DNA of 64,000 bases. It comes from Oscheius tipulae. Lineage: Eukaryota; Nematoda; Chromadorea; Rhabditida; Rhabditidae. The notes under the pieces are model-generated. The model was not told the DNA's origin. It was given only the letters and a program-made list of their open reading frames with translations, and ran no database searches. Made by a program: the position numbers and the translations under genes. This document shows, one piece after another, positions 11,827 to 22,956 of this stretch (the first letter of the stretch is position 1; every line of letters starts with the position of its first letter). The stretch lies in contig JASJZH010000006.1 of NCBI GenBank assembly GCA_037178975.1, forward strand, positions 2,480,001-2,544,000, read 5' to 3'.

Positions 11827-13187
11827 TTACCAGCGACGGCCATCTTTCTTCTGAACAGTTCGGAGAGGCTCTCCCTGGAGGTAGGGGTTCGTCTTCTTCG
11901 GCTCAGCAATGCTCCTCTTGCGGCGTGGAGCGGACTGAAATCATTTCTGGGTTTCATTATTTCCAGTGACGTACCTCGTCAGAGCTACGCTTCTCGTGGA
12001 ATTTCTTGGCAATCATGTTTCTGTGGAGACCATGATCATCGAGGAGATCTTGCAGGGATTCTGTGACATCATTAGCTTCCTTCTCAGCACAGCTAAAGTA
12101 GTAAATTGTGATACAGATATGGTAACGCTTACTTGAACATGTGCTCCTGATCACAAATACAGTGTTGCTGTGCCTGGTAGTTGCGGGAGAATTCGGCGCT
12201 GAAATTTTTGGTTACATCATGATGTCACATTGGAATGAAAGACAACTACTGGCTAATGACTGTTTTTATTATTGATCAAACTATGCCTATTTGGAGATTT
12301 TTTACAGATACTGTGCCCAAACTCACGTGTTATCGAACTCCTCAAGGCATCCGTCGTTTGAGCTGAATCCAACAGGACACGGGTTCGGTGGCTCACAGTA
12401 GGCTGGGAGAACGTTGTCGGACTTTACCTGGAAATTAGTAAGTGTGTGTGTGAGAAAGCTTTGGTAGAGTAATTAGGCTCAATACTCTTGTGCAATGTAA
12501 ATGTCAGTTACCTGCTGTCTGGCTTGAAAAGCTTCATCTTGGGCTAGTTTCTGTTCACCTTCTCCAGCACCACCTGAAATTCGGTCCATATTAAATTTTG
12601 TTACATCACTAATCGATACACTTGGATGTCAAGCCAGAGCTTTGTTTTGTAAAATACTCTCATCATGTTAGTGTTAGCTTAATGCTGGTAGTCAATCTAG
12701 TTTTACAAAGTAAACCGTTGCTCTGAAGACAGGTTGAAGAAGTGACGTGGCCTTTGGACACATAGCATCAATTTTTGTTGGTGAATACTAAAGCTTAACG
12801 ATGATCAGAAAGAACAATATAGATTATAAAGAGTTTCTCTATGTTTTCAACCCCTTCGGCGACGTCTAGTGAAGCAAATTATTGGTGACATCACTTTTCA
12901 ATGAACTACTCTATTTTACAACATGTTAGATGTTGTGTTAGTAGCACTTGAAGAGCATCATTTTTAAGAAGAAGAAATCGAACCGGTCATATATTTGTGT
13001 CCGAAGGCAACAGGTGAAGGGATGGCCTCGGCATCTCGACTGATGAGGTCAATGAAATCGCCCGAAGGCAACATGGAAATGTCGGAGGGCTAAAGAAGAA
13101 GACACTACGATTACAGTAATGGTACTGTACCGTCTCCACATTGAAGGCATATACGCCTGCAGAGAGCAGGAGGAGGGCGCCGAGCAT
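11827..13187 (-). CDS. sbt-1: Neuroendocrine protein 7B2 (secretogranin V, PC2 chaperone)
   Basis: Secreted chaperone and inhibitor of prohormone convertase 2 in the regulated secretory pathway. Seven exons joined in phase: signal peptide MLGALLLLSAGVYAFN (ATG 13187); GHKYMTGGAGEGEQKLAQDE across a roughly 400-nt intron; QVKSDNVLPAYCEPPNPCPV then GFSSNDGCLEEF; the family core FSRNYQAQQHCICDQEHMF; EANDVTESLQDLLDDHGLHR; and a last exon with a furin-type site RRKRS followed by the inhibitory CT peptide NPYLQGEPLRTVQKK. The PPNPCPVG block and the NPYLQG-L--V-KK CT peptide are diagnostic of 7B2. The protein is nearly the usual family length. Its neighbour downstream is the ground-like gene, same strand, with no evidence of a shared transcript. 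Confidence 0.95.
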
Positions 13188-13560
13188 CGCGACACCCGGC
13201 TGGCGGAGTGAGGCCGAATCGATGTTGCTCGCTCACGACGCCGCCCGCGGCATTCTTCCTGAATTGGAGGAGAAAAATCTGATGTTGAGAACTACTATGG
13301 GAAAACAAGCGGGCTAACCCGCAAAAAAGATCAGTCAATGGCATGGTTCACACTATAAAAGATGGTACTGTAACTGATTAGTATTAAACTACGATTTTGC
13401 CCTACCCACTGCTAGTCGAAAACAACCGGGAACAATCCATCCCAACCAAGGGCCTCATTTCAAAAAGTACACATCCCGGGGCAATAGCCTCTTTACTAAC
13501 TACTGCCGAAAAACGAATCGAATAAATAATCTGTATTGCGCGACACGTGAGCATATGACA
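13188..13560. other. Short intergenic stretch, no gene seen
   Basis: About 370 bp between the stop of the ground-like gene and the start of 7B2. It must contain the 7B2 promoter and the 3'UTR of the upstream gene. No motif was identified with confidence. Confidence 0.5.
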
Positions 13561-15705
13561 TCAGTTTCTGTTTAGTAGAACTCTTCTAGCCGTTCTTCTC
13601 CGTTTTCCAAATAAACTGTTCCCTCCTCCAGAGTCTCCACAGACTGGCGAGAAGATGTAGCAGTTCACACCTCCTGAAGAGGCCAGACAGAACTCATCTG
13701 TGTGAGCTGAAGGAAAAGGTTCATTATAAAAAAAAACCCTTCTACCAATATAACTGAAGAATCCGGTTCCACAGATAGCATCAAAGTAACCACCGGTTTC
13801 GGATTCAGCTGCCATTTGGACTGCACGCTTCGAGGCTTCTGCGTCATTGGGGACGATGTTCTGAAAGATATGGTGGAATTCAATTAATGCCACTAAGTAC
13901 ATTTTGAATAATTGTTCTCAGTCTGTTGCTATTGCATTTTTCTTCGCTAACGACTTGACCATTCGCTCCTGTCTGACACATGCCGTCTTGACACTGGAAA
14001 AACTAATTAGCCATTTGAAGCAGGTCACACCCACGTCCGTGTTCATGGCAACCGATGGTCCGAACATTTCATCTTCAGTTTGTACTTCCTCCTCAAATCG
14101 GTTGTTTTCGTTGTTTTTCGCCAACGAATGGAAAGGTTGACTGGCCGGGGGAGCAGGAGTACTGTATTGAAACTCGTGAATCAGACTGATAGGTGTCTGA
14201 GACGGGAAACTAATCATTGGAGGTAATGTCGGTAGAGGTGGTGCTGTGGCCTGAAAATTATTGAAAATATTTAGTGACAGAATTTACTGTAACCAAGTGT
14301 TGAGAGAATGGCGCTTGGTATTCTGGAGCAGGAGGTGCTGGGAGATAGACAACTGCTTGACGGCCAGGTGTTCGGTATGCTTGCCTTTTCCCAGAGAAAT
14401 CCCCATCTTTTTCATCAAACGACTGTTGATCAGGAAGGGGCAGAGGATTACTGAAAAGCGGTTACTTTCAACGAACACCTGAAATTGAGAGATAGAGACA
14501 ACAAATTTGCCCTCTATCTTTTTTGGCATAGAGCTTTGGCTATAAGAAAATGAAAGACCGAAAGCAACTGTATTTATTAACTTGCTTCAAATCCTTGAAG
14601 AAAAGTTTCTTTGTAACGCTCGGGCTAAAAACCTCACCAGTCAATTGATTGTTGTTCACAATCACATTGGCCTCTTCAAGTGGGAAACCCCTTTTTATAA
14701 ATAGCTGTCCAGTTTCCTTGTTATGATTCATACCTTGCCACTTGTGAAGAAGCGGCGGCAGCTTTGAATCCGCTTCCTTCTGTGCCGAGTAGCCGGCCGC
14801 CGTTGTTCTAAAACAACAGTGAAACCAGTTGCAAGACAAACATCGTAAATGTCCTCAGGGATCAGAGGCCATTAATACGAATCGTCCCTGGGAAGATTGC
14901 AAAAAAAGTTTGTACATGTAAAGACTCACGGTCAAGTAGAGATATTCTGGCGGTGGTCTGCTTGGCTCTCGTCGACTCTCGATGAGCTGTCTGTTCTTCT
15001 CCATGCTCTGATCTTTCATAGCGACTAAAACGAACAAAGATATACAAGCAGACTTGTTGTTCCACGTTTTCTCTCCATTCCTCCGAGATCCTTGGCCTTT
15101 TTCCATTTGAAAGCCTTATAGAGTCGTTTACGCCATTCCCGAATCGTATCTATTGACTTTTCGGACAACATGCGCCCTTCGGATCTGAAAGCAAAACTTT
15201 TTCATGCCACTATCTAACAAACACCTGTTTTTCTGCACATTTATGGTGGTTATACGAACGGGAGACTCCGTGGCTTCGGTCGGAATAAGGGTCGGGAACC
15301 GGTGCACAAAACTATCCATTCGTTTGATCACTCTTCCTCCTGATTTCATCGAAGGGATGTCTGGCAGAGGTACAAGATTATAAAGTGCTAAAAAAAAATT
15401 TTACCCGTGGATTTGATTGGCATGGAAGGTGGTACATCCTCTTCGACTTTTTGAGGTTCAGAAGCTAGAATTTCTAACGCACCTCTGGATTCACTTCCAA
15501 AGAAATTGTTCAAGTTATCAAGAAGTCTGTTTTTGAGAAATACCTGGAAAATTGAGCTGTATAGAAATAGAAGGCAGCGAACCTTGCCACCTCCCCTGGA
15601 ATCAGGCGGCTCATCTTTCAAAGGATTGTCTTTCAAAATGGGAAATGTTAAATTAGAGGAATAGACTGTTCCAAATAGTGCCAATAAAAGTAGAAGCTGA
15701 AACAT
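13561..15705 (-). CDS. grl: Ground-like domain protein (nematode hedgehog-related family)
   Basis: Secreted cuticle- or epidermis-associated protein family found only in nematodes. The N-terminal signal peptide MFQLLLLLALFGTVYSS starts at 15705 (an in-frame ATG also occurs at 15726). Then come a basic, charged linker (EWRKRLYKAFKWKKAKDL), a proline-rich part (AVVYLPAPPAPEYQAPFSQH) and the C-terminal ground-like domain: EEKCNSNRLRTIIQNNIVPN, DAEASKRAVQMAAESE, GYFDAICGTGFFSYI, then EFCLASSGGVNCYIF. The pattern C-NS-LR-II, S-RAVQ, F--IC----FSY, FC---GGV-CY-F fits the Pfam ground-like signature. The protein ends in a basic KRRRTARR tail. About ten introns, mostly about 40 nt, were placed by phase; those in the linker are less sure. 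Confidence 0.88.
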
Positions 15706-16712
15706 TATTCTGGTAGTACCGTACAAGCGTGCAGCGTGCCAATGGGCGGAGCATAATGTGGATCAAGTGTTGTTTGCTGCAACCGGTCTGAAGCACCTAA
15801 TCTCGCAAAGATTTGTCAAGAAACAACGCGATTTGGCAAGAAACAATTGGGCAGCCCTATAAGGTGGCATCGTTAACGGCTTGGGAAGATGGAGGAGGGA
15901 GAAACCAGACGCAAGGAACCTTCCAAACATAATCGGCCTGTATTTCCAAACTGCCAAGTTGATAGGTTAGGGATGTCCCAATTGTGAAGCCCTCAAGATT
16001 TTTTTTGAGGCTCTTGCCTCTATTTTAAATAACTACGAAAATGTGACCATACAATAGTTGATACTCCCGACGAACTGAACGAATCGAAACTGAGATGCAA
16101 GCTTTAGAATGGTGCACATTTTAAATGTGTGTGTGAAGTGTTTTTAACTGCCGTGTCACGAGGGATCTGTCAGCGAAGTTTGGCGATCAATGTCCTCGGA
16201 ATGAGATAATCACATATCGTCCTTGACATTCGCACCTCGTTCATATGACTTTCACAAACAATTATACCACCAACAAATTTTACGATTTTCAAGTTTCCAT
16301 TCATTTTTGGCTTAGAACGGCTCACCAATTTCAAGAACAACATTTCCGCTAGAATTCTTGCTTTGCTTTTTATTCCATTTCGTCAGGACTCAATTTTCCA
16401 CGTTTCAATTTCGGCCCTTCTTTTCATAAGTATCATATAATTTAATCAACCAACTTCAATGACACGTTCCCTCTACAGTAATGTTTCTCCCTCCGAGTTC
16501 TGTAAAGCAAAAGTTTTTTCGTTCGTTAGATGTAGACGTTATTAGCTTCGTTAGAATGTTTTGACGAGTCTAGCAATGAATGCTCTTAGTACTCTCACGG
16601 GAATTTTTTATGCAGGTCTTCTGAACTGTTAGATTGGCTTAAAGTTTTGCATTGCCTAGACTTCAAAGAGTCACTTGAGACAACAGGCACAGTTCTTGGC
16701 AGCGTCGGTGTG
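15706..16712. other. Intergenic stretch upstream of ground-like gene
   Basis: No convincing gene. The region changes from purine-rich to pyrimidine-rich on the + strand as the transcription direction switches from minus-strand genes to plus-strand genes. Confidence 0.5.
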
Positions 16713-16784
16713 TCCGTTGTGGTCTAGTGGTTAGGATTTACGGCTCTCACCCGTAAGGCCCGGGTTCGATTCCCGGCAACGGAA
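16713..16784 (+). tRNA. tRNA-Glu (anticodon CTC)
   Basis: 72-nt cloverleaf. The acceptor stem TCCGTTG pairs with CAACGGA plus discriminator A. The D arm contains GTCTAGTGGTTAGGA, the anticodon loop GCTCTCAC gives CTC, and the T loop TTCGATT sits between CCGGG and CCCGG. T-rich sequence follows directly and can act as the Pol III terminator. Confidence 0.96.
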
Positions 16785-19700
16785 GAACACTTTTTCTTTC
16801 TTGTTGTATATTTAAAAAAACGAAAATGCACTAGCAATGCTAAGTATGTGTTATTATTTGGTTCTTTTTCGCCTTTTCCTTACTGGGTCCAAAATCTTAA
16901 AGATAAACCGTTTCCAAGCCCTCGGAAAACTAGCAACTTTCGTCATTATTTGGTCGTCGCTTGCTCTCATTTGTCAGAGAATACTATTAGCGCATCAATA
17001 GTAACAAAATCACCGCATCCTACTCCGTCCAACTCATTTTCAGAGTAGAAGTAACTCAGTCTGTTTTTCGATCATGAATACTTTTCCGTCCAAGGCTGTG
17101 ACTGGCAGCAGCCATTCTCGCTCCGTTCCTTTATCCATCCGTCACGTCCATCCCTTGCGTTAATTTATGCAAATCTTGCCCGCTCTCGAGCGTACTCACT
17201 GCCATTTGTCTCTTTTTTCCACGCGACCTCTTTCCGTAGCGCCTGGCCTCTAGCTCTTCTTCAGGCCCGTTAAAACAAGTCAGCTAGAGAATATCCGCTT
17301 AACGGAGTATATCTGGCAGGCAATTGGGCCGTACTTGCCGGCACTGACGACCCTCGCGTATAATAAAATTTTCTGCGACGCTCGATGAATAGGTGCCTGA
17401 TTTCTGATTCTTTATATTCCTCCGAATCTTCCGGCACTTTTTCTTCCAGGATGTAGGTAAAAAATTGTTGCTTTAAGAAGAGTTCCTCGCTTATCAGCCG
17501 TGCCCATCTGCATCCTCGGAGACCTCCAAGTCCGATGCTCTTTGCCCCGTTCGAACACCCTTTTAGTTTTTCTCCCCGAGGGAATGCATTCCTCTCGTGC
17601 CCATCTGACCACCACTTGCAAAAAGTACTTTTTGGGGCAGCTCCCCTGTTTTGCGCTTTGTATTGATATCTTAAACCAGTTTTTTAGGCACACAACTTAT
17701 TGGTATGTAACCAAGGTTCTAGGAAGGTTTAATTTGCTATCAGAATGCAGCTATGTAGATACCGAATAAAACTCAAGTATGAGACTAAGCAAACGCAGCT
17801 ATCTCAACGACCTGCCACATGTGGCGCTGTGCTCAGACGACGCGGGTCCGTAGAGCCGAGATCGCAGTGCCGGACGTTTGATGCATAGGGTGCGTGTGTG
17901 TGTGGCCGCCATGCGATCAATTGTACTCCGAAACAGCTGGCCGTGAGGGGACAGCGGACGAGAGTGAGGGCCGATGTCGATATCCGACCGCGAATCACGC
18001 TTCCGCACCACACGGCCCTCCCTCAATTATGTGGTCCTGTATTAGTCTTATCCCATTGTCTCCTCGCGCACACCAGACAGTACAGTCTCTCTTTTTCTAT
18101 TTTTTATATGTTTTTCCTTTATTTTGACGGGAATACCACCCGACCTCCCGCGACGATCTCCTCATTCAAATAAGGCTCATTTCATGACTAACAGAAAATC
18201 TTTCGCAGCATTCTTGAAGAGATCAAACTAAAAATATGGGATATGTTTAAGAAGATTGGTAATATGTGAATTAACCGTTATAAACAAAACGATCTTTGTT
18301 TTTCAGCAGACCGTTCGTATCCGCTCACGGTCGACTGCAATTCTTTTTTGACTTTTTTTGCTATTCGCTTAGTCGCTTCTTTAAATGTGGAAGTGTAATA
18401 ACGGATAATCAGCTGACCATGGTGCTCTTTACGTAAAATAATAGATATGTTTTGTCTTCTTTTGTGTTGTAGGACGATAAATCTGGCCAGGTGCCTGGGT
18501 CGGCTTCTTTTCCAATATCCGGCTGATGTCCTTCTATGGCCTTGTCCTCGTTCCTTGCAGCCTCCTCCAGCCATCCGCCTCCATCCTCCTGTCGTTTGAA
18601 CGACGAGATTTTCAGCCCATTTACCACGAATGGCCACAGCGCTCTTCTTCTATTATCTCGTGTTTTCTGTCACAGTATGCCGCCGAAAGCTTCGAACACC
18701 CTCGCTCCCGATTATGAGGGAACGCCTATTTGTATTGTGGTGGCGGATTTCGAGCATGTGCAAACTTTTCACCAACACCTCTTGCTCCCCATCCCAAAAT
18801 CGTATCGTTTTTTTTATCGCAAAGTTCACATAGAAATGTGTCCGAACGGCCAGCCATCAAAACGCCTCTTATCAGCTTTGCTTACCAGCACTGTAAATAG
18901 CCAACACGTCGCCTCTTGCACAGCAAGAAATTGAATTTTTCATCTTTTACCTCGTCCCTTGCTTTGTGTTTTTGTACTTTAAAAATGATTCCACTCCCAA
19001 TTTGGATAAAAAAAATTTCCTAAAAGAGAGACCGCTTATTGGTCAATCGCAGTTTGTATCAATTTGGCAACCAATGGTTCCATATGTTGCCACCCTGTTC
19101 AATGGTAAACTGACCACCGGACCGTTGGATTTTTGTTTATTGCAGTCAGCGCTATCTCGCACCCAAATGGTGTCCTTCAAACCGTTTTAATTGTCTACTA
19201 ACGACGCTATCCATGCCCTGAACTTGGTCCGGAATCAGTTTAAATCCTTGTTGTGTCCACTCTGAAGCCTCAGTTTCAAATTTTGTCGCCAAAACAGTTA
19301 CCTAATAGAATTAGAGTAGCAGCCGAGAGGGCAAGACCTCATTTCAATACTTTCCCAGGCTATCGAGATGCATCAGTACGCAAGAGATCTGCAGCATTTT
19401 AATTACTCCGCAAACGTGACCGGCCCTCCCGTTATTAGTGTCCGATTAAACTCAGAGAGCGACCCGCTCCATGACGCCCTCATTATTATCACTCAGCCCT
19501 ATCCGTTACTGCTCTACTTTTTATCGACCCTTTCATCCATGTGATGGTCTCCGGGCTGTATCCGCATGGCCACCTGGGTGATGATGCACGCCCCTCTACA
19601 GTTTATACCTCGGTTTCGAAGGGACCACGTGCAAAATTATGCATCCCGCTCTAGTAGACGCATACTTGTATACCAGTTTTATTATTTTAAGAGATTTTTC

Positions 19701-22700
19701 TGGTCAGTAACCAGGCTAGATGATTGTCTTAAATTCTTTAAATTTCCTCAATTTCCCTCTCATAACATCCTTCGACGGCTCTTATGAATGACGTTTTGTT
19801 GTTTAATAATCTGTTTAAATGAATCACACCACATCTTATTGCCATTGATTGATGGTATACAGCCACGCGACTTCTCCCTCTTCGTTCTCTCATAAGCAGT
19901 CTTCTTTTCCTATTTTTTCTACATTTTTTTCTCGAAAACTTTTCCACAAGGTCTCTGTTGTTCCATTCAAGCTCAGTCGTTCCTGAGGTTTTTGACAGCT
20001 TAACACCTTATCGAGGCGATAGGAATAGATCAAGGTCCGCGTTTGTTTGGCTTTGAACAGGCGTCATGAACCGAGGTCTTCCATCTGTTTGGTGAAGCGC
20101 CCTATCACTTTTACGAGTAGCATAAAAAGATTCACTGTTGCCTTCTTCCGGAGCGTTTTGACCAAAAGGAAGATGTTGCTAATGGAAAGCCGGTTCCATC
20201 AAAGATGGTAGCGGTTGATTTGGCATTCACTCAGGGCAGCGACGCCTCTTTTCTCGCTTACCTAAGTAAGCAAAGGCTTGTTTTACTGCGCTTTGACAAT
20301 TTAAGTGTTCCTCCTCTGAAGATAATCCAGATGAGCTCACCGACAAATCGCGGTCATTTGGTGGGCGTTTCACAGCGTTCGGCAGGGTTGGTGAAAACAG
20401 CTGTTGCCTCCAGCAAAGCCACCTGTGTTTCTGCATCTCTTTTCTCCTGCAAGGTTGTGTACGCCAGCTTTTTTGTGAATGCAAAATTTTGATCGACTGC
20501 CTCAAGAAGACGCTCAGTCTGAAGTGTTTAATCAGGACAGATGTAGCAGGAGGGTATTAAGTAGCCACGAAGGAGAGGCCGAGGTTTACCCACTGGATCT
20601 CACACATCTGGTCCTTTGCCCTCGTGCCGTGTCCACTTTGTTGACACTCTTCGGGTCAGATTTTAGGTGTCTTCTGTTGGCTTGAAGCTTCTTCTACTAC
20701 TTTTTTCATACAATCTTAACTCTTTCTTTAATAGGCTTAAGGTAGGTATGAACACTCTCCTTTAATTTCGATAGAATTCAAACAGCTATGCACACAGGCA
20801 GCTGGCGTCGTTTCACACATTCCACACGAGCTTATAGTTCTAATTGAGCGCGTAGCGTGGCTAGTCCGTGGCTTTGTGAGCTGCCGTACAAACCGATGTC
20901 CGCCGCCGTAAAAACGGATGCTGGGTGTCTCGCTCACCCTCTTCTCTGTTTTTGAGGCGGCTGCCACTGGCCGCGCCGTGACCCTCGGGCCCGACCTATT
21001 TCTCAGGACTCTTTCTTATAAGCTTCTCTCTCACGTCGGTTCGTTTATTGCGTTACTCGCACTCTCCGGAAGGACTTTGCGTGGTGGCCCGCGTCCGCCA
21101 AGTAGTTTATGCAAAGTACTCCTCCACCTGAGAAGATTGTTGACCAGTGTCCAAAGAGAGAGAATGAGGGAGAGACTTTCTGTTCCAGGGAGCCTCAGCC
21201 TACGATTCTGACTACGTCTTTGTTTTGACTCGTCTTCTTCTGTGACCAATTTGCCGAGGTCGGCAAGTCGAAAAGAGAACTCCTGACTACTATACATGAC
21301 TCTTTTTGAACAAGCCGCGCACTTTTTTCGGTTGCACTCCCTGAGATTGATATTGTTCCTACAAAAAATGGCTGGAATATTCAATTTCCCAGTCATTCCT
21401 AAGACCAAATCCTAAATTCATGGTTTTTAGCTGCGCACAAATGACAAATCCCCCCTTTGTTTCCTCGTATCTAGCTAAAGCGCTGCTGCTTCGAATACCT
21501 CGGGGCAATGTGCAGATGGCTCTTCGAGGTTTACAGCTTCACATGCCTCGTAGAAACTCTTCTCTCTCTCTCTATACTGATACTTTTTGTCAGTTTGAAC
21601 AGGCTCCAGAAATAAACCACTGCCAGCTGTAAAATACACGCGACAACTTTAATATTTGCTATTCGCAGCCTAAACTGTCAAATATATGCCCCAAACTATT
21701 CTGCCTACATCCACCGGAAGCGGACCTAAAGTTGACTGTGTCTTTTCCAATTCCTGATAAGGGTCCTGTCTCTGATCCAGCTCTTTTCTCTTTCAACAGT
21801 TCTCCAAGCAGCTGTGTGGCAGCCCCATTGGTCTATTGCCTCACCTAGCCTATGATTTAGCCACCTATCCATCAATTTGTCCAATTTTGAAGCGTTACTC
21901 CGAGTGGAACACCTGCAAGCGCTTTAACCTTAACATAGCCAACGGATGTAGGTCTAAAAAAAAAGTCAATCAGCTGGGTGCGGCACCGTTCCTCATCGGC
22001 GGCCCCTCTATCTCCGTCTTTGTGTGCCTTGCGTTCGTTGCGCTGACTCACCACAGCAGGGAGTATCGCTGTGTCACCAGTCCCAAGCCAGCCCCCGCAT
22101 TGATTCATCACAGGGCATCCATTTATGGAAAAAGCCCTGCTTTCCTTACTTTTGAAATCTTTGTGACCAGGACGAGCAGTTTTCGGCGCCGAGATTTACG
22201 ACGACATCTTTTCTATCACCCGTGGCGCGAAAGTATAGTGTGGGGGCTGACTGACCGCCACTGGGGGGAACAGAACACCAACCATAAATCTGTCGCCCCG
22301 AATACATTACTTTTGGCGGCGTTGACATCCGCTTTGGGGATTGGGACGAGTTGCTGGTCAAAAAAGCGCAAATTGGAGCTCTCAAGGGCTTTCTTCTGGT
22401 CCAAGGATAGAGCCATTGTTGCATGTAGAGACATTCTCTTTCTAGCGTACGCGTGTGTTTTGTTCTTTCCCACGACCCAGCGGATAAATCTGGCTTCCGT
22501 GAAAAGGACAACCATAATTTCACAAAAGAGTCAATTTTCTTCAGTAGTGACAGACTTTTCGTTATCGAGACCGTTATTGTGTTGACCTCATAAGCAACTT
22601 CTTATCACAGGATAGTCCTTCTTCATTTAACTTTTACTGCCAAAACAGATACTTGTGTTAGCAAACTTCAGTCGTGAAAACGATAGCTTATTTTTGTTGA

Positions 22701-22956
22701 TTATGTGCAGAAGAACTTGCTCCTATTAGTGGGCGGGGCTCTGTCTGTCAGCCAAGAGCTTTGATATCGGCTTACGCACTCTACTTGGATTTGTTCACCT
22801 TTTTTCATGGCTAACTTCCTTCTCCAAATATGTTTTCTCAGCTACTTTTCTCTTTACTTTAAAACTAACTAATCCCTTGTTTTTCAGCGTCTGGTAGATT
22901 GTCGAATGGTTTAAACATCTACTGTTTTCCGGCCTCTCTAACCAGCGACAGCTACA
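16785..22956. other. Long T/C-rich region upstream of Ena/VASP, no protein gene recognised
   Basis: Six kilobases with many short plus-strand ORFs but none with a domain or clear splice structure. The longest (21836-22585) opens with TTG rather than ATG and shows no motif. A good acceptor (TTTTTCAG at about 22888) just before the Ena start codon implies an upstream non-coding exon, so at least part of this region is probably 5'UTR intron. A short CT repeat lies near 21560. Confidence 0.5.

Noticed and set aside
21836-22585. 249-codon plus-strand frame, the longest ORF in the gap before Ena/VASP
   Set aside because: Begins with TTG, has no recognisable motif, overlaps equally open minus-strand frames, and lies in a T/C-rich block likely to be intron.
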